Shown: one piece after another, positions 25,626-34,833 of the stretch
Layout of the letters: the number at the start of each line of letters is the position of its first letter
How positions within the stretch are numbered: position 1 is the stretch's first letter
Origin: Carboxydocella sporoproducens DSM 16521
GTDB lineage: Bacteria; Bacillota; GCA-003054495; Carboxydocellales; Carboxydocellaceae
Direction: 5' to 3'
Length of the DNA stretch: 64,000 nt
Assembly (NCBI RefSeq): GCF_900167165.1
Contig: NZ_FUXM01000006.1
Span: 37,471-101,470, forward strand
Made by a program: the position numbers and the translations under genes
The notes under the pieces: generated by a model
What the model saw: the letters and a program-made list of their open reading frames with translations, nothing else
Databases searched by the model: none
What the model was told of the DNA's origin: nothing

Positions 25626-27540
25626 CAGCACCACCCCCTGTCTGAGCCAAACTGAGGACAAAGTCCAGGAAGGGCCCTTCCTGCTCTATCCCCTGGGAGT
25701 TGTAAATACTAATTCCCAGATAAAGATGGTGGCAGCGGCTGAACAGGGCCCAGGCCATCCGGTTGGCCTGTTCTTTGCGCCAGTTCTGGTCAGTATCGTC
25801 CTGCCAGATATCCTCTGCTTCCCGATCCCTGGCCAGCAGCCAGGAGTTGACCAGCTCCTTGGCCGGTCCCTGCCACCAGGCAGGCGCAGTCACATCCAGC
25901 AAAAAGACATGCTCAGCTGTGAACCCCCGGTCCAGAAAGGAGCTGACGGTACCCAGCAAAAGCCCCTGGCCTCTCTCCACCCAGGGCGCCACTTCCAGAA
26001 CTTCCTGGGCCAGGGTCCCTTTGAGAATCATCTGAATAAAGGCCTGGTCGGGCTGGGTTTCATCCCCATAGGCCTGGGCCAGGGCCCGGGGTAAGCGCAG
26101 GGCAGCCGCCAGCAACCGCCGCACACTCAGCAGATCCTCCTCCTGTAAAGGCAGAGGAGCCAGAATCTCACCAAAGGCCCGTTGCAGGAAATGGGCAATG
26201 GTCCCCGGCTCCTGCCGATAGGAACGCAACCACTCCTGCAATCTCTCCCATCTCTCGCTGAGAGCAAAACCGAGACGGCGCCGCAGCTGGTCCTGATCCA
26301 GATCCAGCTCTTCCACCCCGTTTCTGACCAGCTCCCGGGCCAGTAAACGGGCCCGCAGGGGGTCACATTGAAGAATCAGGGCCAGGGAGTGGGCCAGATC
26401 ATCCTCGGCAACGGCCAAATGCCAGCGGGGATGGGCCAGAACCGCCAGGGTGAGCAGGGCCCGGACCAGAGGCTGGTCCAGTAACCGCCAGCCAGTGGCA
26501 AACTTGCGTACCGGTATGCCCTGGCGCTGGGCCCAGTTCTCGATGGCCGTTTCCAGAATGGCATCTGACACCGGAAGAAGCAGGGCTATCTGATCCCATT
26601 CTACCCCTCGAGCCCGCAGCTCCAGGATCCGGGCGGCAATCAATTCCAGCAGCTCAGGCCGCCAGCTGGCCTCTATTTCCTGGATTTGCGGGAGGGTTGG
26701 CCTCCCACCTATTTGCCGGCAATTCGCCCCTGCCATTTCCTGCAGGCGGGCCCAGGCCAGCTCCGGCGCCCCTCCCCGGATACGCCCCAAACCGCCTTCC
26801 GGGTTGATGGTAACCAGCCATTGCTCTGCTTTCAACAGCAATTGCAGCACCAGATCCAGAGCAGTGGGCACCAGTTCTTCGGCATCATCTATGATCAAAC
26901 CCCGATAACGTCGCAATAGTTCCTGCCGATAGTTCGGCTCAGGGAGCAGATAGCGGTGATATAGTTCCACCGCCAGGGAATAGTCGATCATCCCGCCCGC
27001 CAGACACTGCTGGCGAAATTCCTGCCCTACCGCCAGGGCGGCTTTCAGTTCCTCCTGCCGGTCTACTGCTGCCGGCCAGCCTGTCAGCAAACGTTGCAAG
27101 GCCTCCTCTTCCTCCAGGCCATTAACAGCAATGAGATTCAGTAAATCCAGCACCTGTACTGCTAGCTGAGCAGTGGTAGCCACGACTTTCAGCAGTTTAC
27201 CCTGGGCCTTGGCTCTGTCCACCAGTCTGGTAACCAGATAGTGGGCAGTTTCTGCGGAAAGAAAAAGGGGATCATCCCCTTTTAACGCTGGCTGCCTGGC
27301 TTTTAACTGCCACCAGTAAAGGGCAATTTCCCGCTGGATAAAACCAAAATAAGTATAGATTTCCAGATTACCCGCCTGAGGCAAAATCAATTGCTGTCGC
27401 CACCAGCTCACCCGCCGGGCGGAAGCCAGCAAAACCAGAATCCGCTCAGTGAGCATGCCTTCCTCCAGCCACTGGCGGTAAACCCGTAAGCACTCTGCTG
27501 TCTTACCGGCGCCATAAGGTCCTGATAATAGCTCTTTCAA
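25615..27540 (-). CDS. AddB/RecC-like ATPase-helicase subunit
   Basis: 641 residues. The N-terminal LLSGPYGAGKTAECLRVYRQWL is a Walker A motif in the form used by AddB (GxxGxGKT), followed by ERILVLLASARR and IYTYFGFIQREI. GLIIDDAEELVPTALDLVLQLL near 222 is a Walker-B-like DDAEE element. A second helicase-like half, WDQIALLLPVSDAILETAIENW, ALLTLAVLAHPRWHL and LLLGTVSSFLDRGFTAEHVFLLDV near 570, resembles motif IV-VI regions of inactivated UvrD-like helicases. There is no C-terminal nuclease domain, unlike AddB (about 1150 residues). It is the first gene of the trio, with an 11-base overlap to the helicase. Likely role: partner subunit in double-strand-end processing. Confidence 0.75.
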   Translation of the reverse strand: MKELLSGPYGAGKTAECLRVYRQWLEEGMLTERILVLLASARRVSWWRQQLILPQAGNLEIYTYFGFIQREIALYWWQLKARQPALKGDDPLFLSAETAHYLVTRLVDRAKAQGKLLKVVATTAQLAVQVLDLLNLIAVNGLEEEEALQRLLTGWPAAVDRQEELKAALAVGQEFRQQCLAGGMIDYSLAVELYHRYLLPEPNYRQELLRRYRGLIIDDAEELVPTALDLVLQLLLKAEQWLVTINPEGGLGRIRGGAPELAWARLQEMAGANCRQIGGRPTLPQIQEIEASWRPELLELIAARILELRARGVEWDQIALLLPVSDAILETAIENWAQRQGIPVRKFATGWRLLDQPLVRALLTLAVLAHPRWHLAVAEDDLAHSLALILQCDPLRARLLARELVRNGVEELDLDQDQLRRRLGFALSERWERLQEWLRSYRQEPGTIAHFLQRAFGEILAPLPLQEEDLLSVRRLLAAALRLPRALAQAYGDETQPDQAFIQMILKGTLAQEVLEVAPWVERGQGLLLGTVSSFLDRGFTAEHVFLLDVTAPAWWQGPAKELVNSWLLARDREAEDIWQDDTDQNWRKEQANRMAWALFSRCHHLYLGISIYNSQGIEQEGPFLDFVLSLAQTGGGADGN

Positions 27541-27622
27541 CCTGTTCTCCCCTTTAATGCAAACTTATGTTCTATACTATTCGTCCTTTAAACTGGAAAT
27601 CCTGCCGGTTATGGAAAAATTT

Positions 27623-28570
27623 TTAGTCAAGGAAACGGCGAACCGCCTTGCCATTGAGATAATCGCATTTTTTTCCCTGCCAGGTATCCAGGGCCTCCAG
27701 TCTCTCTTCGATCATCTGCTTGATTTTCCACCAGCTGGTATTCCAGTTGCAGAAATACATTTCGCCCTGGGGCCCCTTGCCTACGAGGCGCTGGATTACC
27801 GTCTCCGGCCGCAAATATTCGAGGAAAGCCACAACCCGATCCACATACTCCGGCAAAGAGATCAGGTTTATTTCCCCTCGTTCAAAGCGGCGCCCCAGCT
27901 CTGTTCCTTTCACTATATAGAGGGAATGGAGTTTGACATAGTCGATCTCCAGCGCGGAGAGAATTTTGGCATTTTCAATGACATCCACCAGGTCATCTCC
28001 AGGCAGATTGAGAATAATGTGGGTGCAAACCTCAAATCCCCGCCGTTTGAGCCTCCAGACGGCATCGATGTACTCCGCCAGGGTATGACCCCGGTTAATC
28101 TCCCACAGAGTGTGATAATTGACGGTTTGCAAGCCCAGTTCCACATTGATATTCAGCCCCTGCTCCTGCCACTGGCTCAGGACATCCAGATAGGCTTCAT
28201 TGATACAGTCCGGGCGGGTGGATATAGAAAGGCCTACTATATCCGGCTGGGTGGCTGCAGCCTCCATGTAATTGCAAAACAGTTCCAATGGTAAATAGGT
28301 ATTGGTAAATGCCTGAAAATAGACGATAAACTTATGGGCATTAAAACGGCGGCGGAAAAATGCCTGGTTGGTTTTGATCTGATCTTCCACCGCCAGGGAA
28401 CTGGGCAGGCATTCAAACCCCGCCCCGGCTTCATCGCAAAAAATACAGCCACCTCGCCCGACCGTACCATCCCGATTGGGACAGGTTCCTGGTAAGTTGA
28501 CCGGCAGTTTGTATACTTTTTCTCCGAATTTGGCCTGTAGATGCCGGGAGTAATTGCGATAGCGTTCCAT
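27623..28570 (-). CDS. Radical SAM protein of the YtqA / TIGR01212 family
   Basis: 315 residues. N-terminal RNYSRHLQAKFGEKVYKLPVNLP then CPNRDGTVGRGGCIFC, the unusual long spacing radical-SAM cysteine motif of this family (CX..GxxGCxFC). Following are YFQAFTNTYLPL, GLSISTRPDCI, VELGLQTVNYHTLWEINRGHT and HIILNLPGDD, all family hallmarks of the TIM-barrel SAM site. The C-terminal GEMYFCNWNTSWWKIKQMIEERL is also typical. A role in tRNA/cofactor modification has been suggested for relatives; I do not know the reaction. It is 82 bases upstream of the AddB-like gene and may lead that operon. Confidence 0.88.
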   Translation of the reverse strand: MERYRNYSRHLQAKFGEKVYKLPVNLPGTCPNRDGTVGRGGCIFCDEAGAGFECLPSSLAVEDQIKTNQAFFRRRFNAHKFIVYFQAFTNTYLPLELFCNYMEAAATQPDIVGLSISTRPDCINEAYLDVLSQWQEQGLNINVELGLQTVNYHTLWEINRGHTLAEYIDAVWRLKRRGFEVCTHIILNLPGDDLVDVIENAKILSALEIDYVKLHSLYIVKGTELGRRFERGEINLISLPEYVDRVVAFLEYLRPETVIQRLVGKGPQGEMYFCNWNTSWWKIKQMIEERLEALDTWQGKKCDYLNGKAVRRFLD

Positions 28571-28757
28571 CCTGTTTACCTTCCTTGTCTCAGTTCTTGC
28601 TAATATTATAGCAGATAATCAGCCGTTCGCACGTCTATGACAGCTGTTGAACTGTTTTTTCTACCATTTAGCCGGATTTTTTCCGACAACAGCAGGAAGA
28701 AAAACAAGAAAGGAGAAATAGATATTCTATAGATATACAGATAGGGGGTAAGAAGGT

Positions 28758-29267
28758 ATGGAACCAAAAGATTTAAGCAAAGAACAGGCCCTGGCGTTGC
28801 TGGAGGATTTCGCCAAGCGCTGGCTGGCCCATGATGGCCTCTGGTTTCTGGCCGTGGAAAAGCGCTACGGCCTGGAAAAGGCCATTGAACTGGATGAGGA
28901 GGCCTGGGCTACTTTTACGGTACTGGAGGCCAAACGGGTCAAGGAGTTTCTGGGACTGCCGGATAATGGCGGCCTGGAGGCCCTGAAAACCGCTTTGAAA
29001 TTCCGGCTCTATGGTTTCCTCAATGAACAGGAGATTATCGAGGAGGGACCTAAGCGCATTGTCTATCGCATGAAAACCTGCCGGGTGCAGGCAGCCCGCA
29101 AGCGCAAAGGCCTGCCTGATTTCCCCTGCAAGCCGGTGGGAATCACCGAGTACAGCGGTTTTGCCAGAACCATCGACCCCAGAATCAAGACCCGCTGTAT
29201 CGCCTGTCCTCCCGATGAACATCCGGAAGAATTTTATTGTGCCTGGGAATTTACACTGGAGGAGTAA
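28758..29267 (+). CDS. DUF6125-type conserved protein, function unknown
   Basis: 169 residues preceded by AGGGGGTAAGAAGGT. The sequence EDFAKRWLAHDGLWFLAVEKRYGLEKAIELDEEAWATF near the start is the DUF6125 pattern found in anaerobic Firmicutes. The second half has a cysteine set: KTCRVQAARKRKGLPDFPCK, RIKTRCIACPPDEHPEEFYCAWEF, with four to five conserved cysteines that could bind metal. No enzymatic activity is known to me. It stands alone on the plus strand and is closed by a very strong symmetric terminator. Confidence 0.75.
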   Translation: MEPKDLSKEQALALLEDFAKRWLAHDGLWFLAVEKRYGLEKAIELDEEAWATFTVLEAKRVKEFLGLPDNGGLEALKTALKFRLYGFLNEQEIIEEGPKRIVYRMKTCRVQAARKRKGLPDFPCKPVGITEYSGFARTIDPRIKTRCIACPPDEHPEEFYCAWEFTLEE

Positions 29268-29270
29268 GAC

Positions 29271-29307
29271 AATCCCCCTGATAACGTACGTTATCAGGGG
29301 GATTTTT
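29271..29307 (+). terminator. Strong palindromic terminator after the DUF6125 gene
   Basis: A 34-bp perfect palindrome (29271-29304), arms AATCCCCCTGATAACGT and its complement, followed by TTTTT. It would also work for transcripts entering from the other side. Confidence 0.92.
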
Positions 29308-29488
29308 CAACGCACTATACCAGCTGCCGCAAAACCGGAGAATCTCCTCTCCACTCAGCTGCATTCCAGGTTTTAATACAACGGCCACGCAAACTGTTTC
29401 ACCCCAGTCCGGGTGAGGCACACCAAAAACGGCAGCTTCCAGAACCTGCGGCAGCTGGGCCAGTACATCCTCCACTTCTTTAGGTCTG
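29300..29488 (-). pseudogene. Remnant of an acyl-CoA synthetase (AMP-binding C-terminal domain)
   Basis: The minus strand encodes RPKEVEDVLAQLPQVLEAAVFG followed by VPHPDWGETVCVAVVLKPG and SGEEILRFC, the C-terminal domain of AMP-forming acyl-CoA synthetases (normally PxEVEdvL..hP.V.eAAViG). Only about 60 codons remain, with no N-terminal domain and no catalytic C-terminal lysine motif. The frame decays and runs into the palindromic terminator. Adjacent upstream is a fragment of a different gene joined in another frame. Confidence 0.82.
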
Positions 29489-29674
29489 TTCTGATGTATT
29501 AACACCATAAATGATTTCAATAAGCCTCATTACCGTCGGGGGATTAAACCAGTGCATGCCAATAAAGCGGTCAGAACGATGAGATGCGGCAGCCAGTGCA
29601 GTGATACTGAGCTGGGATGTGTTGGAGGCAAAGATAGTGGGTTCTGGCAGGAGGGAGTGCAGTTGCAGTATTGG
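29480..29674 (-). pseudogene. Remnant of a 3-hydroxyacyl-CoA dehydrogenase
   Basis: The minus strand encodes LLPEPTIFASNTSQLSITAL and DRFIGMHWFNPPTVMRLIEI, then IYGVNTSEQT and a stop. This is the middle of the NAD-binding domain of 3-hydroxyacyl-CoA dehydrogenases (usual form ASNTSSLSI..A....R....IGmHFFNPvpvM.LVEvI.G..Ts). Both ends of the gene are missing. The fragment abuts the acyl-CoA synthetase fragment at about 29487 in a different frame, so a deletion has joined two genes. Confidence 0.82.
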
Positions 29675-29709
29675 CCTTTGAAAAGACGAAAAATCCCCTT
29701 CAATACCAT

Positions 29710-29742
29710 AATAAAAACACCTCTCCGTTTCCGAAGAGGTGT
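29710..29742 (-). terminator. Intrinsic terminator of rpmF
   Basis: Stem ACACCTCT/AGAGGTGT (29717-29724 and 29735-29742) followed on the minus strand by TTTTTAT, seven bases after the rpmF stop. Confidence 0.87.
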
Positions 29743-29748
29743 CTGTCC

Positions 29749-29928
29749 TTACTCGGCAGCAACAACTTCCTTGTTTTTGTAGAAACCGCATTCGGGGCAA
29801 ACCCGATGAGGCATTTTCAGGGATTTGCACTGAGGGCAAACGGACATGCCAGGTCCGTCAATTTTCAACCACTGTGCTCTGCGATTGCGAGTGCGAGCCT
29901 TGGATTTCTTATTCTGTTGTACACCCAT
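29749..29928 (-). CDS. rpmF: 50S ribosomal protein L32
   Basis: 59 residues, MGVQQNKKSKARTRNRRAQW at the start. The basic N-terminus and the zinc-type C-terminus with CPQCKSLKMPHRVCPECGFY (four cysteines, the C+ form) are standard for L32. The stop TAA is at 29749-29751. The gene lies four bases downstream of the yceD-like gene, an order conserved across bacteria. In many Firmicutes fapR-plsX follow; here degraded gene fragments follow instead. Confidence 0.97.
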   Translation of the reverse strand: MGVQQNKKSKARTRNRRAQWLKIDGPGMSVCPQCKSLKMPHRVCPECGFYKNKEVVAAE

Positions 29929-29931
29929 TGT

Positions 29932-30456
29932 CTACACCTCCTTCAAAAGCTTTTGCAGCACCGCCAAGCGGGGATCAATTTCCCCCCGGGGACACTGGCA
30001 TTCACCTTCATTCAGGTTTTGGCCACACTTTGGACAAAGCCCCTTGCAACTTTCCTGGCAAAGACCGGAAATGGGCAAGTCCAGCACCATGGCGGCCTTA
30101 ATTTCGGTATCAAGAAAAACTGCCTTGCCGGTAAAAATCGTGAATTTATCCCGATCTTCCTGCCCGGCCGGGCCCTCGGCAACTTCATGTAAGGGCAGGT
30201 ATTCCACTTCCAGCGGTACTTCCAGAGGGAAGGTGTATGGTTCCAGGCAACGCCCGCACTGGCGCCTGATTTCCGTGCGGATTTCCCCTTTAACCTGGAT
30301 AAGACGCCCTACTTTGGCCGCAGTCCCGCTGACAGAAACCGGCTTTACGAACTCCAGTTTTTCTTGTCCAAACTCCAGCGGCACCCATTGTTCCTCAAAA
30401 GCGAAAGCAATGGCCTGCCCTGGAGCCTTCAAAAGTTGGCTGACATCAATTTCCAT
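29932..30456 (-). CDS. YceD/DUF177 family protein
   Basis: 174 residues. The central part IRRQCGRCLEPYTFPLEVPLEVEYLP and the C-terminal GLCQESCKGLCPKCGQNLNEGECQC are the DUF177 hallmarks: one CxxC near residue 67 and a larger cysteine group near 140. The family is linked to rRNA maturation in E. coli and plants and almost always sits directly before rpmF, as here. The start ATG is preceded by AGGTGAAAACCG. Confidence 0.92.
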   Translation of the reverse strand: MEIDVSQLLKAPGQAIAFAFEEQWVPLEFGQEKLEFVKPVSVSGTAAKVGRLIQVKGEIRTEIRRQCGRCLEPYTFPLEVPLEVEYLPLHEVAEGPAGQEDRDKFTIFTGKAVFLDTEIKAAMVLDLPISGLCQESCKGLCPKCGQNLNEGECQCPRGEIDPRLAVLQKLLKEV

Positions 30457-30520
30457 CGGTTTTCACCTCAATAAATAGCCAACGTTAATTATACAGGCCA
30501 GAGGGGCCTTTGTCAATCAA

Positions 30521-31693
30521 TTATTTTCCTGCCAGTACGGCCACTGTATCCCGGGCGATCATCAGCTCTTCATTGGTGGGTACAACCAGGACCTTGACCC
30601 GGGCAGAAGGCGCTGAGATATCGGCTTCCTGACCTCTCACCTGGTTCTTTTCGGCATCAATAGCAATCCCCAGGGCCTCCAGGTCACGACAAACCATTTC
30701 CCGAACCACCGAGGAGTTTTCCCCCAGCCCGGCGGTAAAGACAATAGCATCGACGCCATTGAGCACCGCCAGATAGGCACCGATATATTTCTTGACATCA
30801 TAGCAGAAGATTTCCAGAGCCAGCCGGGCCCGTTCATGGCCCCGGGCAGCAGCTGCCTCCAGATCGCGGAAATCACTGCTCACCCCGGAAATGCCCAGTA
30901 CCCCGGATTTCTTATTGAGAATACCGGTCACCTGCTCAGCAGTCAGGTTTTCCTTTTCCATGATATATGACACAATCGCCGGGTCGATATCTCCGCTGCG
31001 GGTACCCATGGTCAGGCCTTCCAGAGGAGTAAAGCCCATGGAGGTAGCCACTGATTTCCCCCCATCGATAGCAGTGATGGAAGCTCCATTGCCCAGGTGG
31101 CAGGTAATCAGTTTCAGCTGGTCTAAAGGCTTACCCAGCAACTGAGCGGCCCGCTGGGCCACATAACGGTGGGAAGTACCATGGAAGCCATAGCGGCGGA
31201 TGCGATATTTTTCATAATACTCATAGGGCAAAGAGTAGATATAGGCTTTAGGTGGCATGGTCTGGTGAAAAGCCGTATCAAAGACGGCCACCTGGGGTAC
31301 CCCGGGCAATAGGGCCTGACAGGCCTTAATCCCGATGATATTGGGTGGATTGTGAAGGGGAGCCAGTTCCACGCATTCCTCAATAGCTTTTAAAACCTCA
31401 GCATCTATGACAGTAGAGGCTGAAAACTTTTCCCCACCATGTACTACCCGGTGGCCTACGGCCTTGATTTCCCCCAATCCCCGTACCTGTTCCAGCACCA
31501 GACTGATAGCTGCCTGGTGGTCAGGGATATTCTGTTCAATTACAGTTTTATCCTCACCAACGCGGTGAGTCAAACAGCTGCCCTCCAGGCCGATCCGTTC
31601 TACCAGCCCTTTGGCCAGCACAGTTTCCTTTGCCATGTCAAATAACTGGTATTTCAAAGAAGAACTGCCGCAATTAATAACCAGTACATTCAT
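30521..31693 (-). CDS. ackA: Acetate kinase
   Basis: Makes ATP and acetate from acetyl phosphate. 390 residues, normal length. [19 protein letters not shown] at the start (phosphate-binding), [12 protein letters not shown] near 80, [13 protein letters not shown] near 140, [13 protein letters not shown] near 168, [14 protein letters not shown] near 197, [12 protein letters not shown] near 225 and [14 protein letters not shown] near 320 are all in place. It lies directly after pta with no gap, so the two form the acetate-producing, energy-conserving end of acetyl-CoA metabolism and fit the acetogen-type context. Confidence 0.97.
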   Translation of the reverse strand: MNVLVINCGSSSLKYQLFDMAKETVLAKGLVERIGLEGSCLTHRVGEDKTVIEQNIPDHQAAISLVLEQVRGLGEIKAVGHRVVHGGEKFSASTVIDAEVLKAIEECVELAPLHNPPNIIGIKACQALLPGVPQVAVFDTAFHQTMPPKAYIYSLPYEYYEKYRIRRYGFHGTSHRYVAQRAAQLLGKPLDQLKLITCHLGNGASITAIDGGKSVATSMGFTPLEGLTMGTRSGDIDPAIVSYIMEKENLTAEQVTGILNKKSGVLGISGVSSDFRDLEAAAARGHERARLALEIFCYDVKKYIGAYLAVLNGVDAIVFTAGLGENSSVVREMVCRDLEALGIAIDAEKNQVRGQEADISAPSARVKVLVVPTNEELMIARDTVAVLAGK

Positions 31694-32710
31694 TTAATGG
31701 TGCGCCTCCCTTGCTTGAGCCTGTACTGCAGTGATTGCTACAACATTGACGATATCATCCACACTGCAACCCCGGGAGAGGTCATTGACAGGAGCTGCCA
31801 TACCCTGAAGTACGGGGCCAATAGCTTCTGCTCCCCCTAACCGCTGAGCCAGCTTGTACCCGATGTTGCCGGATTGCAGGTCCGGGAAAATCAGGACATT
31901 GACATGTCCGGCCACTTCACTGCCCGGGGCTTTGTATTGCCCTACTGCTGGTACCAGTGCAGCATCAGCCTGCAATTCCCCATCCACCTTTAAGTCAGGA
32001 TAACGTTCCCGGGCAATATCCGTGGCCCGCTGCACCTTGGAAACCAGCTGGTGTTCCGCACTGCCTTTAGTAGAGAAGGAAAGCATGCCCACCCGGGGCT
32101 CAATACCGGCAAGATTGCGCGCAGTCTGGGCTGAAGCATAGGCGATTTCAGCCAGCTGCTCTGCCGTGGGGTCAGGATTAACAGCACAGTCGGCAAAAAC
32201 CAGCACTCCGCCTTCACCATATTGTTCATTGGGTACAATCATGATAAAGGCCCCGGACACTACGGAAATACCGGGTGCAGTCTTGATAATCTGCAGGGCA
32301 GGACGCAACACATCTCCGGTGGTGCTCAGAGAGCCGGCCACCATGCCATCGGCATCTCCCATTTTTACCATCATGGCACCAAAATAAAGGGGATTGCGCA
32401 GCAAATGGTCAGCGGCATCACGGGTCAGGCCCTTCTCCTTGCGCAAATTCCAGAGGGCCTCCACATATTCCTCCCGGCGAGGGAATTTAAAGATATCCAC
32501 GATTTCAGCTCCGGTCAGGTCTACCCCCAGCTCCCGACCATTGCCCAAAATCTCCTCCCTCTTCCCCAGTAAAACGGGATGGGCCAATCCTTCCCGCAAA
32601 ATGATTTCCGTTGCCCGTAACACCCGTTCATCACTCGTTTCCGGTAGGACAATCTGTTGTTTCTTCTGTCGTGCCTTGTTCCAGATTTTTTCCATCAATT
32701 TTACTGCCAT
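31694..32710 (-). CDS. pta: Phosphate acetyltransferase
   Basis: Converts acetyl-CoA and phosphate to acetyl phosphate and CoA. 338 residues, the short single-domain form without the N-terminal regulatory part. [19 protein letters not shown] at the start, [35 protein letters not shown] (about 120-155), [19 protein letters not shown] and [23 protein letters not shown] are typical. It is divergent from tmcAL; a TATAAT-like box lies in the 93-base gap. The stop is immediately followed by the ackA ATG. Confidence 0.96.
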   Translation of the reverse strand: MAVKLMEKIWNKARQKKQQIVLPETSDERVLRATEIILREGLAHPVLLGKREEILGNGRELGVDLTGAEIVDIFKFPRREEYVEALWNLRKEKGLTRDAADHLLRNPLYFGAMMVKMGDADGMVAGSLSTTGDVLRPALQIIKTAPGISVVSGAFIMIVPNEQYGEGGVLVFADCAVNPDPTAEQLAEIAYASAQTARNLAGIEPRVGMLSFSTKGSAEHQLVSKVQRATDIARERYPDLKVDGELQADAALVPAVGQYKAPGSEVAGHVNVLIFPDLQSGNIGYKLAQRLGGAEAIGPVLQGMAAPVNDLSRGCSVDDIVNVVAITAVQAQAREAHH

Positions 32711-32803
32711 ATGTATGCCCCCTTTGCTAGCCTACCAAAAAAATATTATACTACAAAGTAAGGAGATTTTGTAGCCGTAGCTTTTATTTTTAAGGAGGAT
32801 ATT

Positions 32804-34009
32804 ATGCACGTCGTGGGGCTAATTACCGAATATAATCCCTTTCATAATGGCCATGCCTGGCATCTGCATGAAGCCAAACGTTTATCCGCCGCTGATTTCG
32901 TCCTGTGTGTCATGTCCGGTTCTTTTGTGCAGCGAGGGGAACCGGCTGTACTGGATAAATGGACCCGGGCCCAGATGGCCATCGCTGCCGGTGCCGATGT
33001 GGTACTGGAATTACCGGTAGCCTTTGTACTGCGTTCTGCCGGTACTTTTGCCAGAGGGGCTGTCCAGGTTTTAGCTGCAACCGGGGTAATCACTCATCTT
33101 TGTTTCGGCTCGGAAAGCGGCCAGCTGCAGCCCTTACAGGAAGTGGCTGATCTTCTGGATGAGGGCTGGTGGGAAAAGGATGTCGGAGAATTAATCCGTC
33201 AGGGCCACAGCTTTCCCAAAGCCCGCTATCTGGCTATGAAACAGCCGGAAGCCCTGGCTACTCCCAACAACATTCTGGGCGTGGAGTACCTGCGGGCCAT
33301 CAAGAAAATGAATCTGGGCTGGGAAGTATTTACCATACCCCGGCGTCAGGCCCATTACCATGATGAAGAACTGCCTGCTGCTACCGAAAGGGAAACCATT
33401 GCTTCTGCCACAGCTGTACGCAAAGCCTGGCAGGAAAAGGGAACAGCCCCCCTCGCGTATTTGCCCGTGCCTACCTGGCCTTACCTGCAAGAGGCTGTTG
33501 AACAAGGCCGGGGTCCAGTATTCATGGACAGGCTCTGGCCTTTTCTCTGCTGGCAGCTGCGTCAGGATGGAGCAGAAAGCCGTTTGCTGGCTACCGTTGA
33601 TGGAGAAAGGGCCCTGGTCAACCGGATCTTCAATGCCGTCACTGTAGCGGGCAGCTGGCAGGAACTGGTACAACTGACCAAAACCAAAGCCTATACCTGG
33701 ACCCGGATTCAAAGGGTATTATGCCAGTTTTTGCTGAATTTTACCCGGGAAGAGGCAAATAACTGGGATGAAACCGGCCCAGCCTACCTCAGGCTGCTGG
33801 CCTATTCCCAGCGGGGGCGGCAATTGTTAAAGCAAATAAAAAAGGCCGGGAGCCTGCCCCTGGTTACTCGTACCACTCCCTGGCGTTACCACCGGCAAAT
33901 GCGCCTGGATAGTCTGGCTACTGATTTGCACTCTCTCCTCTGGCCCCAGCCCTTGCCCCGCCCTGGTCTGGACTGGCGGCGCTGGCCCACCGGGCCAACA
34001 GGTTCCTGA
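32804..34009 (+). CDS. tmcAL: tRNA(Met) cytidine acetate ligase TmcAL
   Basis: Acetylates the wobble cytidine of elongator tRNA-Met using acetate and ATP. 401 residues. N-terminal nucleotidyltransferase fold: GLITEYNPFHNGHAWHL with the HxGH-like motif, VMSGSFVQRGEPAVLDKWTRA and ADVVLELPVAFVLRSAGTFARGAV, then GSESG. These are signature regions of the YlbM family. TAAGGAGGATATT precedes the ATG. Its last 92 bases overlap the end of the convergent patatin-like gene, so the C-terminus may be slightly extended compared with relatives. The closeness to pta-ackA, which makes acetate, is the usual Firmicute order. Confidence 0.93.
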   Translation: MHVVGLITEYNPFHNGHAWHLHEAKRLSAADFVLCVMSGSFVQRGEPAVLDKWTRAQMAIAAGADVVLELPVAFVLRSAGTFARGAVQVLAATGVITHLCFGSESGQLQPLQEVADLLDEGWWEKDVGELIRQGHSFPKARYLAMKQPEALATPNNILGVEYLRAIKKMNLGWEVFTIPRRQAHYHDEELPAATERETIASATAVRKAWQEKGTAPLAYLPVPTWPYLQEAVEQGRGPVFMDRLWPFLCWQLRQDGAESRLLATVDGERALVNRIFNAVTVAGSWQELVQLTKTKAYTWTRIQRVLCQFLLNFTREEANNWDETGPAYLRLLAYSQRGRQLLKQIKKAGSLPLVTRTTPWRYHRQMRLDSLATDLHSLLWPQPLPRPGLDWRRWPTGPTGS

Positions 34010-34763
34010 TGCCGGGCAGAGCCTGACGGGCTGTTTCTTCTCCCAAACGGATTAATTCTTCATAACAGTGAAAATCCCAGGAACCGATGTGTCCCAGTTG
34101 CGGTGTAATTAGCAAATCCGCTTCTTGTGGCAGGGTCTGACAAATCTGGCGCTCCAGAATCTCAATGCTCTGAATCGCCACTTCCCATAATTTCTCCGCC
34201 CGGTTATCAGCCAGGCCAAAGCGCACATCCACCCCGATAACCAGGTCTGCTCCCAGCTGACGAGCCATGCGAGCCGGCACCCGGGCGGTCAAGGCCCCAT
34301 CCACCAGCCGACGCCCCTGCCAGTTTACCGGCTGGAAGACCACTGGTACAGCCGCTGAAGCCCGCAGAGCCAGGGCCAGTTCCCCCTCCTGAATAATGTA
34401 CGGTTCCCCCTGATCCAAATCGGTTGCTACTACCGCCAGCGGTATCCGGGTCTGGGCAAAACTGCGCCCGCCGGTAAGCACTTTGAGAGCCTGATAAAAA
34501 TTTTCCCCTTTATATAGCCCCAGCCCCCCCAATCCCAGATCCCGCCAGTTCAACTTACTGAGGGGGCCCACCAGATTAGCCAGCCAGCGGGGGCTGATGC
34601 CAGAGGCATAGAGGCCCCCGATAATCGCACCCATGGAAGTACCGACCAGTAAATCCAGAGGTAATCTTTCCTCTTCCCAGACCTTCAAAACCCCGATATG
34701 GGCCAATCCCCGGGCTGAGCCAGCCCCCAGGGCCAGAGCTAGCCGTGGCCGCCTCTCCTGCAT
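33918..34763 (-). CDS. Patatin-like phospholipase (RssA/YlbK-like)
   Basis: 281 residues. Oxyanion-type ALGAGSARGLAHIGVLKV near residue 10, nucleophile LLVGTSMGAIIGGLYASG with GxSxG (serine near 43), and LVDGALTARVPARMARQLGADLVIGVDV near 155-180 with the catalytic Asp-Gly. This is a complete Ser-Asp dyad enzyme of the bacterial patatin family, probably a membrane-lipid hydrolase. It is convergent with tmcAL and overlaps it by 92 bases. The C-terminal 25 residues (ASAASPDQGGARAGARGESANQ) look unstructured and lie in the overlap. Confidence 0.9.
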   Translation of the reverse strand: MQERRPRLALALGAGSARGLAHIGVLKVWEEERLPLDLLVGTSMGAIIGGLYASGISPRWLANLVGPLSKLNWRDLGLGGLGLYKGENFYQALKVLTGGRSFAQTRIPLAVVATDLDQGEPYIIQEGELALALRASAAVPVVFQPVNWQGRRLVDGALTARVPARMARQLGADLVIGVDVRFGLADNRAEKLWEVAIQSIEILERQICQTLPQEADLLITPQLGHIGSWDFHCYEELIRLGEETARQALPGIRNLLARWASAASPDQGGARAGARGESANQ

Positions 34764-34833
34764 GGCCTCACCCCCTGGTCTGATTTCTCCGCCTCTGCCA
34801 TATATTTATTCATGGAAAGGCAGGGGATAGGAA

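Noticed and set aside
29480..29839. 119-codon frame taken as a real protein
   Set aside because: Its first half is the antisense-frame reading of rpmF and its terminator; only the second half resembles a gene, and that is a fragment.
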